This document shows positions 33,419-44,440 of a stretch of DNA of 64,000 nt, piece by piece (the first letter of the stretch is position 1; each line of letters begins with the position of its first letter). Under the pieces are notes generated by a model that made no database searches, was not told the origin of the DNA, and worked only from the letters and a program-made list of their open reading frames with translations. The DNA comes from Polyodon spathula (taxonomy: Eukaryota; Chordata; Actinopteri; Acipenseriformes; Polyodontidae). Where the stretch lies: the NCBI RefSeq assembly GCF_017654505.1, contig NC_054534.1, positions 12,993,193 to 13,057,192 on the forward strand, in the 5' to 3' direction. Made by a program: the position numbers and the translations under genes.

Positions 33419-35581
33419 TTTTTGCTCAAAGAATTCAAATGATTAAGCTCTAAGAAAGTATAACACAAAGCACATTCCTAACCCAGCAAACTAAATGGGC
33501 TTTAAGACTCTGGTGTTCAGCTCCAACAGGTATTGTTTCATCAGACGTCATACACATCTTCTGTCTCTGTCCATTTCTCCTGGGTATTAATAGCGTTGAG
33601 TCTATAGTCTGCATGGTTCAGGGCAGATGGTAATTGAGCTACACCATAAATTGTATTCCTCACAGAGGCAAAAGTTAGTCTGGGTTGTTGAAAACACATA
33701 TTTCCAACTGAACCACATTGTGTGGGTTTGTTGTGAGGATTAATGCCCATTGTGGACAAAGCTGAGACCAAACTCATTAGATAAAAGACCACTGCATTAT
33801 ACCACTGCATGCAACAAGGAGTTTGTGGACACCACTTATATTATTGTTGAACAGGTGTTGTGGGAACACTCATAAAACAGAAAAAACAAACCTTGGATTT
33901 ATGTATATGCGAAATACCTTTTCAAGCACTTTAGTTAAGAAAACACGCACACGCTATTCTGTAACTTTCTAAGTGACGCAGCTTTTGTGTTCCACCAAGC
34001 AGGATTTGAAATGTGTCGCCTTTTGACCAAGAAGTAAGTGACACTTATTTAACCAGTAATATAAACTTCCCCGGTTCATAAAAGACATTAGAGCATCCTG
34101 TGGCTGTTTTATTGTGCTAATCGCTTTTTCAATGAGGATACAAAAGAGGATTGCACTCCTATCACATATCATGCTTTCTGTTCATTCAAGGATTTTTATA
34201 GGACCTCATGGAAAGTACATAATTGAAAGAAGAGATACATGGAAGGGATAAATGGTTTTAACGTATTTAGGATCGGCAGATCTTCAAGGCAATGCCATGA
34301 GTTTTAAACAACAATGCCATTTTAAACAACAATGTTTTACTTCTATTGTTAACGTGTGTTTAACAAATGAATAACAAACAACCGTTGTTTTTCTAATAAA
34401 GTCCTATATGCTTGGAGCAGGAAATATTACAATATGTGCACAATTTCAATTGAGAGAATACAAACTTAAAGGGTGTTTATATAACACAGTAAATTACATA
34501 ACTTTAACACAAGCCAAAACTTTTGTTTACTTGTATTGTTTTATAACTTTTACCCTATAATTCAAATGGAATTTCTATTCTCTAATAATTTTTTTTTTTA
34601 AAAATACTGAAGACTTTGGAAAGACTTCTAGTCAAAACCTTTGTCACTGAATGTTTTAAGTTTCTTTTAGAATAGTAAAATGTAATATAGGAGAGACTGG
34701 TGTTTCTAAATGTGTTTCACATTTCTTTGTTTGCTGAGACATCACTTACTTTAAAGCTTCAGTGACCCACAATCTTTCACTTAATGTCACACTAAAACAG
34801 GATTCACGGTTGACCAATTACAACATTCTTCTGTAATTTACCCTTCTGTTCACTGTTGGCTCTCCAGCTGGTTAGGATGCTGAAAATGTAGTTTCAGAAG
34901 TAGTTGTATATGTTTTCTTACCTCTCAAAAGCTGCATTGTCATCTTGTCACTGTAATTTAAACAGCTGTGCTTCTGATGCCACCTGCAGCAGCATGAGGT
35001 TATTTATATATCCTGCATGCTTTGCTGTAGCCCAGGAAGCGTAACACAAACGAAAACAAACTTATAATATAACAACCTTCTTCAATATCTATGACAATTA
35101 ATAAATTACTATATAAATAATGCACTGCAGCTTAAAAGGTCAGTATTGTGGCAAAACATCCAGCATTTGCAAATATGTTCCTTCTAGTATACATTGCCTG
35201 CCACAGTATCTAGGAGTATGCAATCTATGAAGGGGAATATGGGACCCTTCAAAATTAGTACCACCCATCTAGAAGAAATTGAGATGTAATGCATGCGTAT
35301 AGAAACCATTTAATCTAACTGCCACCATCATCACTACAATATGGTTCTCAGATATGGATCATTTCTTGTGATCAATTGTAGATTCACTTAAGAGTTTCCA
35401 ATAACATTAACAACGTTACCTGTCATCAGTAGCTGATCAACAGGAAGCTGTTTATTTTCTGTTCATACCACACATGTGGATCACAGGCACTTGGTTTTTG
35501 CTAACATTGGACAAGTTTCCCTTCAAAAGTGAGAGAGATAAAGGCAGTGAAACTATATCTATGTCTACTCCCCCTTGAACA
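33419..35581. other. No recognisable feature
   Basis: AT-rich. A short direct repeat (TTTTAAACAACAATG twice, about 34302-34335) is the only structure seen. Short frames in both strands lack motifs. Confidence 0.5.
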
Positions 35582-35826
35582 TGTCACAAAGATGGCCAGA
35601 GTGGGGGACGTCAGACCAGAAACAGGAACCAGTAAATAAACGACAGAAAGATGGAGTTTGGTGAAGCTGAGCAAATGGTCTCGCTCAGCATTTAATAGTG
35701 CACAGACAGACAGAAAATAAAAGGTTGCAAAGACAAACAAGACACAGGACACGGCACTGGTAGCCAAAATAAACAGACAAACAAAACGGACTAACACTAA
35801 ACAAACACGGTGAGCTGATATTTTAC

Positions 35827-35894
<68 letters not shown>

Positions 35895-36122
35895 TCCGTC
35901 TCCAATCCCGTTCCCCACTGAGTGAAAACATGCTGCTTTTATGCAGCTGTACAGAGACTTGATTGCTAATCAATCATTCATTTGGAGTCGGGGTACAACT
36001 GCACATGAATTAATAAAGTGCAATTCCCTGTGCTCATATATTATTACTTTTTACTTGCACTTGAAGTGCTGTGCAATCCTCGTGCCTAAATACAAATATA
36101 CATTTTAAACACTCGTGTTACA
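35582..36122 (-). mobile_element. Solo LTR-like unit on the minus strand
   Basis: On the minus strand the unit can be drawn from TGTAACACGAGTG to CATCTTTGTGACA. It has a TATA box (GCTGCATAAAAGCAGCATG, near 35930-35945) and an ATTAAA polyadenylation signal (about 35690), followed by a pyrimidine-rich tail. That is a U3-R-U5 order. A pure (TTA)n run (35827-35892) has expanded inside it. The 134-codon minus frame through this run (35501-35905) begins with poly-Ile and is an artefact. No internal retrotransposon sequence adjoins it. The 5' boundary is approximate. Confidence 0.5.
35827..35892. repeat. (TTA)n microsatellite
   Basis: About 22 uninterrupted trinucleotide units within the LTR-like unit. 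Confidence 0.97.
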
Positions 36123-36204
36123 CAGACCCGTTTACATCCCGTGTACCAATGACTATACACCAACATTAACACACAACATACAGTCAAAAATACACACGGA
36201 CGGG

Positions 36205-37677
36205 CACAGTGCAACAGTGCCTCAGAGTTGCATGCATTTTAATGGGGATTTCTTTCCACTTATCTACACACCATACTCCACACTGTTAAGGGAGAAAAGG
36301 TTTTTATTGAGAAAAAGATTATATGTAAAAAATACAAAACTGAAAGATCATAATTGTATAAGTCATCACCTCACCTGAGTTAATACTTAGTGGAAGCACC
36401 GTTTGCAGCAATTACAGCTGTGAGTCTGTTGGGATAGGTCTCTACCAACTTTGCACACCTAGATTTGGCAATATTTGACCATTCTTCTTTAGAAAACTGT
36501 TCAAGCTCAGTCAAGTTCCTTTGGAAAGCATTGATGGACAGCAATCTTCAAGTCATGCCACAAATTTTTGATTGGATTTAGGTCGGGGCTCTGACTGGGC
36601 CACTCAAGCACATTTACCTTTTTGTTCCTTAGCCACTCCAGTGTAGATCTGGCTGTGTGCTTTGGATTGTTGTCATGCTGAAAGGTGAACTTCCATCCCA
36701 GTTTCAGCTTTCTTGCAGAGGGCAGCAGGTTTTCCTCAAAGACTTTTCTGTACTTTGCGCCATTCATTTTCTCTTCTATCCTGACACGTGCCCCAGTCAC
36801 TGCCAATGAGAAACATCCCCATAACATGATGCTGCCACCACCATGCTTCACAGTAGGGATGGCGTTCTGTGAGAGATGCGCTGTGTTGGATTTGTGCCAA
36901 ACAAACGTTTTGAATTTAGGACAAAAAAGTTCCATTTTAGTTTCGTCAGACCAGAACATTTTTTGCCACGTGGCTACAGAATCTCCTGTGTTTTTTTGCA
37001 TACTTCAAATGGATTCAAGGTGGTCTTTCTTGAGTAAAATACAGGCCAGATTTGTGGAGTGCTTGGGATATTGTTGTCACATGCACACTTTGACCAGTCT
37101 TGGCCATAAAATTCTGTATCTCTTTCAAAGTTGCCATTGACCTCTTGGTTGCCTGTCTGATCAACCTCCTCCTTGCTTGGTCATCCAGTTTTGAGGGACG
37201 GCCTGATCTAGGCAGGGTCTTGGTGCTGCCATGCACCTTCCACTTCTTAATAATTGTCTTGACCGTGAAAGCTCCTTGGTGCTCATGGTTGAGTTTTTGC
37301 TCTGAAATGCACTACCCAGCTGAGGAAATCTACAGGAACTGCTGAATTTATCCTGAAATCATGTAAATCACTACAATTTAACACCGGTGGAGGCCACTTA
37401 ACTTGGTGTGTGATTTTGAAGGCGATTGATTACACCTAAGCTAATATAGGAGTGCTATTACAAAGGGGGGTGGACACTTATCCAATCAAGCTATTTCAGT
37501 TTTTATTTTGGTATTAATTTTCTACAGATTTCTATAACATTTTTTCACTTGGAAATTATGGGGTAGGATGTGTAAATCAATGAAACAAAAAACTATTTAA
37601 ATGCATTGCAATTCAAAGCTATAAGGCACGAAAATGTGAACTTTTTGATAGGGGGTGTTGACTTTCTATAGGCAATG
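36205..37677 (-). mobile_element. Tc1/mariner-family transposon, nearly complete but dead
   Basis: The right end carries the terminal repeat (inverted reading: CATTGCCTATAGAAAGTC). The left end is cut short: compared with the copy at 28431 it lacks about the first 60 bases and starts within CAGTGCCTC. The interior holds a transposase gene on the minus strand (separate entry). Similar copies at 28.4 kb (same family) and 50.0 kb (a different, older one) show repeated Tc1 activity in this genome. The right end abuts a short (TG)n(TA)n tract, so the TA target duplication cannot be confirmed. Confidence 0.88.
36395..37310 (-). pseudogene. Tc1-like transposase pseudogene
   Basis: A DDE transposase that would cut and paste its own element at TA sites. 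Reading on the minus strand, MSTKELS near 37290 gives the usual start. A deletion then removes most of the first helix-turn-helix and the frame resumes as VKTIIKKWKVHGSTKTLPRS. GRPSKLDDQARRRLIRQ is the paired-type linker, and the frame is broken near 37010. It continues with [10 protein letters not shown] (first catalytic D), [12 protein letters not shown], and [18 protein letters not shown] (second D). [14 protein letters not shown] follows, where the third catalytic residue, normally E in NPIENLW, is K. The gene is inactive three ways: internal deletion, frameshift and loss of the catalytic glutamate. Confidence 0.9.
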
Positions 37678-38072
37678 TGTGTGTGTATATATATATATAT
37701 ATGCAATAATGCTGGACAGGCCGTCCTTATACGTCAAATATATAAATGCAGATAAAGACATTCACATGGAACAAACTCGATTTCAGTAGAAAATGAAAGT
37801 AAGCACATGTCTTTTTTATTCCCAGTACACGTTAGAAAATGTTGTTATGCCATGTGAAAAGTTGTTGTATACCTTGCTAAAGAAGTCATGGCACGTCACT
37901 GTGTACTACTGTAATTCATCCTAGCGCCTTACACCATCTGAGTAAATCAGTACATCCCACTCCTTCAAGTGTGGTGTTGTGCTTATAACATGGCTTCATG
38001 TTTATTTTTTTTTATTTAACTTTATTTGTGTCTCTCAATCCTTATAAAATATTACCTTTGTACATTTTCTGG
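37678..38072. other. No recognisable feature
   Basis: A short (TG)n(TA)n run (about 37677-37702) is followed by unassigned AT-rich DNA. Confidence 0.5.
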
Positions 38073-38432
38073 CACTGTGTAACAATTTTTTTTTTTTTGT
38101 TCCTGGGTAGTAAGTGTTATTTCCTAATTGCTTATGCCTCAAAAGTATAAATGGCTATTATTCCCCACAAACTTTGCTTTTGTGACCAGGACAGTGATAT
38201 TTCAAAATATCACTATTTCCAATGGGAAAACGGGCAAATGTGTGTCTTTTCGTTCACATAAAGTCAGAAAAAAACAACATATGAATCCAAATTAACATGT
38301 ATTTATACTAAAGTAATACAAAAATGACTCCAAAAGATTTAGAAGTGAGTAGTTTTTCGAGATTTACGATCATATTGTATTTACAGTATAATCGTAAATC
38401 TCGAAAAACTACTCACTTTTAAATCTTTTGTA
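38073..38432. mobile_element. MITE copy 2, ending in a foldback
   Basis: It starts CACTGTGTAACAATTTT and carries the same interior as the MITE at 20487-20819 (TTCCTGGGTAGTAAGTG, TATTATTCCCCACAAAC, GACCAGGACAGTGATATTT). Instead of the normal right end it turns back on itself. AAAGATTTAGAAGTGAGTAG and TTTTTCGAGATTTACGAT (38332-38371) are followed by a short loop. The same sequence is then inverted up to CTCACTTTTAAATCTTTTG (38432). The arms are close to 50 bp. The normal terminal repeat on that side is missing. Confidence 0.75.
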
Positions 38433-38814
38433 GAATGGAAAGGGACACAGACATGCATAGGTGACAAATTGAGCTGATTCTGTTTCATAATTAAACTCAG
38501 AAAAAGCTGTTAATTGCAAAACAATCTTTGCTTTTACCTTCATATCTTGCCTGAACCTAATTCTGGTCTTTTTAATTTTATTTGAAACAGAGCTGATAAA
38601 TTACATGAATTGTTCATCCCTGACCCTACTTTTAACTTGCATTTCATTTTTGCAGTTGCCTAATTTAACATGGTGCTTTTGCTATTTTCCACACTAGTTT
38701 AACAGGAATGCCCTTATAGATGTTTTAAGCATACCAATGAATACCTAGTGCAGCATGTACAATGATAGCAAGTCAGTCGTCAATCAGAAGTTTTTTTTGC
38801 TAAACAGTCAGCAT
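38433..38814. other. No recognisable feature
   Basis: AT-rich sequence with no supported frame or repeat. Confidence 0.5.
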
Positions 38815-38935
38815 CTTCCCAGGGAGTGGCACACAATTGGACCGCATTCAATTGGGAGAAAATAATAAAAAATAATTGTCGACTACTAAATTTAAAAATG
38901 AAAAAGTAACATAGTTTTTAGATATTATTTTTTAG
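38815..38935 (-). repeat. Fish-type dispersed repeat, truncated copy 2
   Basis: Read on the minus strand it gives TTTAGTAGTCGACAATTATT, then TTATTATTTTCTCCCAATTG and then CAATTGTGTGCCACTCCCTGGG. The first part matches the start of the repeat at 21535 (TTTAGTAGTGTCCAATTATT). The latter part looks like the end of the same family, so the middle has been lost. Confidence 0.5.
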
Positions 38936-39261
38936 GTTCAGGTTGGAATACAAAGTCAAGTCACCCGTGTTGACAATGTCAAGTAATGCCCGGGGGCATG
39001 GACTCCAGTACACAACACAGCAGTGGTCGTTGAAACTCTTGAGTAGATTAAAAGGGCTTTGAAGGAGCATAGTACACATAATTGGCATTTTTCCTCCCTA
39101 GCTTAATTAATTACCCATTTCCTATACTGGCTGTGTGGCACTTTACCATCTGCCTGTAGGGCACTGTTCAATTTGAGTGTGTGTGCACGCATATCTGCCT
39201 CATTTAACGTTGATGGTACCCGCAGAGTCTGAATTGACATTCACACATTGCACTATGTCCA
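38936..39261. other. No recognisable feature
   Basis: Short stretch of mixed composition upstream of the DIRS relic; no element end could be found in it. Confidence 0.5.
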
Positions 39262-41525
39262 ATGCTAGACATAAGACACCTCTATGAAGTAATTTGCTGC
39301 AACACCTTCAAGGTGGTCACGTTAAGAAACATCATAAAATCAATCAGCCACTCAGACTGGCTTGTCTCTCGATGTGAACGGTGCAGATTTCCACCTACCA
39401 ATATAGCTACAACACTGAAAATGTCTTTGCTTCTAATTCAAAACCCTACCCTTTAGAATATCCACAGCTCCCAAGGTATTCAGCAGCTCTAAGAGAAAAA
39501 GGGAATCTCGTCTTTCCATATATAGACAACTGGCTTCTGAAGCAATGTACAGAACACAGGGACACAATGATAGCCCTCTTCTAACAGCTGCGGAAAATGT
39601 TCAGCTAAATTAATCTCAAGAACTGACTTTATTGGGCACCATCTTCAACACAAGTCTAAAAAAACGTCAGACTAACTTCAAATCGAATACCAGCTCTATG
39701 CTCTCTGGCAATCCACTTCAAGCAAGACACAAAACAATGAACCAAAGCCTTCCAAGCTCTCCTTGGCCACATTGTCTCAGTTATACATCTGGTCCGAGAC
39801 ACTTGCCTGCACATGAGACAGCTTCAACATTGCCTCTTACCAACGTGGGATCCAACCCTTCCAGACAATGAAAACACAAGTGACTCCACAAGCAGCAAAG
39901 GAAGCAACAAGGTGGGCTTTTTAACAAGGCACAGCATTAGAAGAAAACAACCACCACAAAATATTCTACACAGATGCCTCCCTGACAGACTGGAGTGCCA
40001 ACTCAGAGGACCTCTAAGTACAAGGAAAATGGTCTGTGCATAAAAGGGCACATCACTTCAACTATCTGAAACTCCTGACAGTCTTCTTCAATGTGAAACA
40101 GGTCAAGCAACCTTACACAGCCAGAACATCCTCATTATAAAAGATAACATCACAGTAGTCAAGTACATAAACCGCCAAGGAGGCAGAAAATCCTGGCAGC
40201 TCTGCAAACTGCATACACCACAACATCTCCCTATCTTCAAGTTACCTGCCTGGACCAGACAGCACCTTAGCTGATGCCCTAAACTGTATTGTGAGATGCA
40301 CTCAGAAGACTGGTAACACAAAAAATAGACCTCTTCACCACAAAAGAGAACTCACAGCTTGCTCAGGTTTGTTCAAGGGAACACCAGAGGGGGGAGCTAG
40401 TGATGGACTCTCAATATCCTGGTCACAACACCTGCTATATGCATTTTTTTTTTTTTACATTTTACAGAGCGCAACAGACCACAAGTGGTTTTAGAGCACT
40501 GTACAAGACATTAATATACATAAAAAAAAAACACAGCACACATACATATACAAAAAACAGCACACAATATAAAGTATCACTGTCAAACCATTTGACGGTA
40601 CATTGTCCTGATTGAATTAGCATAATTGTGAAATAAGAATGTTTTTAGTTTTCTCCTGAAAGGGAGAATTTCAGCGGTTCAACAGCGGAGCAGAGCATTC
40701 CAGATCTGTGGACCCAGGACTGAAAAAGCACAAGCTCCAAAACATCTGTGTTTAAAACATGACTGACACAGGGACATGGTGACATTTCCACTCTTTCCTT
40801 TGATTTCAGCTGCCGATACATCCTCATTGATCTGCTGATCCTCATTGCTCCCTGCTGAACAAAGGACTACTGGGTCCCCGAAATCATGAGCCTAGCCATA
40901 TCAGGACCAATCAACCCACAGACCTACTGTCCCAGAACAATGGCAAGTTACTCCACCACTACACAGACAGGGAAGCAGGGAGGGAAATATAGAGGTTTGG
41001 TTTATCTCAAACCACAAGAATTCATCTGAAAGTCTTTTCAGAATCTATCTCAGTCCATCACCCTCCCTGAATTCTACCCTCCGCCTTACAGCTAAGAAGA
41101 GGAAAAGACTCCACCCTGTGTGGATGTGAAAAGAGCCCTCTCCAACTATATATTCAGGAACCAAAAATACAGACCACAGGTCAACATTTTGCATCCTTTG
41201 TGGAGCAATGGGGCTGCCAGCATCTAAAGAAGCCATTGCAAACTGGCTGACGGAGTGCATAAGATCTGCTATAATCTTGAAGGCAGTCCTTTAGAAAAAA
41301 TCAAAGCACACTCAGGGGAATATCTACCTCCCGGGCCAACTTAAGTGTCGCTTTATCTGGCATCTGTAATGTAGGCATCTCTTCTCACCTTCAGAAAACA
41401 CGACAGTCTAGACCTCACAGCCTTCCTTTGCAAGCTCAATATTGTACACAACTTCCCGATAATAACACTACACACCTCCCACTATAAGTTCTTTTGATAT
41501 GGGGGGTTCATGTGTGGATTTCCAT
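39262..41525 (+). mobile_element. DIRS-type retrotransposon pol relic (RT, RNase H, tyrosine recombinase)
   Basis: Plus-strand pieces in shifting frames give the order of a DIRS-1-like pol. LDIRHLYEVI and FKVVTLRNIIKSISHSDWLV (39262-39372) are the RT start. Later, LREKGNLVFPYIDNWLLKQ (39487-39543) is the RT catalytic box, with YIDN in place of Y-DD. HMRQLQ follows near 39811. An RNase H start, TDASLTDWS (39970), and DNITVVKYINRQGG (40143-40184) come next. After an inserted repeat the frame resumes with KDYWVPEIMSLA (40863). A tyrosine recombinase-like end follows: SKEAIANWLTECIRSAI (about 41220-41275), KAHSGEYLP and LLTFRKHDSLDL (near 41385-41420). Many stops and frameshifts make it inactive. 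DIRS elements integrate through the recombinase rather than an integrase and are bounded by inverted repeats, which I do not see here. Confidence 0.82.
40443..40852 (-). mobile_element. Dispersed retroposon-like repeat inserted in the DIRS relic
   Basis: The segment interrupts the DIRS reading between CCTGCTATATGCA and ATTGCTCCCTGCTGAACAAAG. It begins with a T tract and TTTTACAGAGCGCAACAG, AGTGGTTTTAGAGCACTGTACAAGAC, the reverse-sense tail style also seen at 14603. Its body includes GTTTTCTCCTGAAAGGGAG, CAGAGCATTCCAGATCTG and ACTGAAAAAGCACAAGCTCC, typical of dispersed fish repeats. The exact junction on the right and any target duplication are not clear. Confidence 0.5.
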
Positions 41526-42680
41526 CAGAACCAGTAAGCCTGCCATAATTACCTGTAATTGGATTTATTCTGGTTTGAGATAAACTCCAAACCTCCATAA
41601 TTCCATCTCTACTTGACAGTTATCTTATTCAATGGACAGGGATAAGTTTCTTTTTCTCACCTACCTGGACCTATTGAATACTTTTGGATGATATTGAAAT
41701 ATATACAAGAAAAGTTACAAAAACTGTAATCAAGGTAATTTGGTATTGCTAAAAGCAATGTAAAAAAAGAAAGAATGAGATTAATAAGTAAAATAATGCA
41801 GAAGTTTTAACTGGACAGACAAGCAAGACTGATTAACCAAATCAAAACTGTGAATTGCTGGCTGCACAGACAACCACACAGAAGAAACAAATGTGTAATC
41901 GGATTATTTCATCTCCCAAAAGACCATGCGCAAATAGAGGATGTGAAGTTTAAGATCCAGATTTATTAATTCAATTTACAAATCCTAATACCATACAGTA
42001 TAACTGATCAACTAAAACGGACCAAAGAAGTGAACAAAAGCCTGCTGTAAGAACATGTTGGGGCTGCAAGCAAGTCCTCATCAGTTAAACATATATTTAA
42101 GTGATTTCTCTTGCAAGCCCTGATTTATTTTAAATCTTTGATGCATGTTATTTGTACAGCAAAGTTAGTTGGGGTTTTAAAGCATATAGAACACAACCAA
42201 CTAAAGCTTGGTATGTACTTTAATGTGTGAGTAACCAAAAGCAATCGCACAATGTTTTTATATTTCATTTTCCATAGGAGGAAGTGTATATGTGGTACTT
42301 AAGTCTGCAATTGCTTTAAATAAAGTCTAGGAGGCAATTCACCAAGTAAAATGCTTTTAAAAAATAAAAATAAAAAATAAAAATAAGGATGAATTTAAAA
42401 CTTGGAAGCAATAGTCTCTGTTCCACACATGCTTGTTTAATTTGTTATACACTATCAATGGCAACCCATGACCTGAACTCTAATGTTTGTAAGATACATC
42501 TACTTGTTGCAACTCAGTTTTAGTCACAAAGGGCCGGTAATCTAAACTGTGGTAATCCAAACGAGGACAGGCCAACGTGGACTGGCTGCAAAGTCTTCTG
42601 TCATGCACCAAATGTCACGGCTCCACTGCCCTGTCCTCTCTATATGTCCTCTGCCCTCTGGATGGGGTGGGGAGATTTCT
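41526..42680. other. No assigned feature
   Basis: AT-rich DNA with an A-rich (AAAAATAA)n patch near 42358-42387. No frame or repeat is supported. Confidence 0.5.
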
Positions 42681-42810
42681 GCTCTCTCACTCCCTGCTCT
42701 TTTCGGTCACCCATGCTTTCTCCTCTCTTTCTGTTCTATTAGGTGATTTCAACATCCACTACAGTCTTTCCTCATGCTCAACCCCCGAGAGACCATCAAC
42801 TGAACCTTGT
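42680..42810 (+). mobile_element. Possible LINE endonuclease fragment
   Basis: A plus-strand frame ends LSVLLGDFNIHYS near 42730-42768. LLGDFNIH is the conserved block of the apurinic/apyrimidinic endonuclease of LINE ORF2 proteins, in which D and N are catalytic. Upstream residues (SLPALFGHPCFLLS) are only loosely like the family. With a single motif the call is tentative. Confidence 0.4.
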
Positions 42811-43020
42811 CTAAACAATAATAGAGAGTGGTTAGTAAATGTGTTGCATTCTGATGCAATGAACTGGGTTCCACAATACCTCATGAAGTGCAATTCAGTA
42901 AAATACTAGCAAGCCATTGCAACTGACTAAGCTATGTCCATGCCATGATACAGCATAACTACCAGAAATAGTGGAAAAATATAAATATGTGGAAAATATA
43001 AAAAATAATATTCGGCTGAT

Positions 43021-43021
<1 letters not shown>
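42811..43021. other. No recognisable feature
   Basis: Short AT-rich stretch leading into the poly-C tract. Confidence 0.5.
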
Positions 43022-43245
<224 letters not shown>

Positions 43246-44285
43246 TCGGATACCTATTTGGAAACCATCAGTGGTAGCAGAATGTTTTTTGGTTCATATG
43301 ACAACAAAACACAGGCAAATTGTGTACCAATAGCTAAAACAAACAACAAAAAAAAGAATATCAGCAAGATCTGCTTTATGTAGACACAAATTATGTAAAT
43401 TAAAATAAACGTACTTTGTTTTATTTTTTTAAGTTTAACAATATTCTATTACTATTCTGGGAAGTATGAAAACTGTAAGAATTAACACACTTCTCATGAC
43501 AGTCCCAGTGTGTCTGAGAGGTTTAGGAAAAGGCATGTGCTAATCTGAACAGAGAACAGATGGGGGAAATTGGCAAAGATTAATGTCAATAAAAATAATT
43601 AGAGCTGCAAAAAGAGATAAAAAAAAATGTACACATCTTTTAAACTGGGCTTGTTTTCCCAATTAATTACAAATCCCTCCTTTGCCGTTGATTAAACTGA
43701 ATATAGAATATAGCACATTGCATGTGAACTTCTAAAACCTTGTGCATTAACAGAATGCATGCTGTTGCAGTACCTGTTCCACTGTGTGTTTATTTATTGC
43801 ATTATAAACCAATGGTTTGCAAATAAGAGACGTGCCATCTGCTGCAATGGACAAATCATATCAAAACAATACAGAGAGCAATCTATTGTCTTTTGAGTAA
43901 CGAAAGTGTAAAAACAAAGTAATTGCATTAAAGTACTGCAAATCAAGCATTACTCTTGATAAATATATTATACTCCATGAATTTATTTTTGTAGCAAGTT
44001 GCTAAGGTAAAAATTGTCTTCATGAACACTGCAACTTGCCATTAATATATCATTTAAAGACTTTTACATTTCTAAAAATAACAGTTTTGCTTGCAATATA
44101 TAAATATTGTATTGCATTTAAAGATACCTGAACTGTTATATCTGTGTGATTTGTTTCAAGAGATCAATTAAATATAATATGATGCAACTATCAAGAGAAT
44201 CTCATCGCTTTAGAAGTTATATATTGATACAGAAATAAAAACTTTACAATACAGTAGCAATACTGTTGTGTAGATTTATATATCT
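43246..44285. other. No recognisable feature
   Basis: AT-rich with no supported frame or repeat. Confidence 0.5.
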
Positions 44286-44440
44286 GGATGAATGTTGTCT
44301 TCTCTCAGAGCTCTTCTCAGGTCTCTCCTAGAAGACAAAACAATGTGATGCTGTGATCATTACCTGCTGGATAGTTGGCTGCAATGGCAATATGGTGTCC
44401 CGTGCTGATGGAAAGGGCCTGTGCGGTGTCCCCTGTCATA
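44286..44440 (-). other. Non-repetitive coding-like or conserved-looking island
   Basis: On the minus strand, TATGACAG is followed by a 69-bp stretch open in all three frames. One frame reads DTAQALSISTGHHIAIAANY and ends at a good donor (CCAGCAG-GTAATG). About 30 bp further a CTTCTAG acceptor-like site precedes a short frame (RDLRRALREDNIHPDI, then stop). The gap is too short to be an intron, so the two cannot be simple neighbouring exons. Composition differs from the AT-rich flanks. I do not recognise the protein; it could be a single exon, an old repeat or a conserved noncoding piece. Confidence 0.2.

Noticed and set aside
35501..35905. 134-codon minus frame starting with poly-Ile
   Set aside because: It reads through a (TTA)n tract and LTR-like sequence. 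No protein motif is present.
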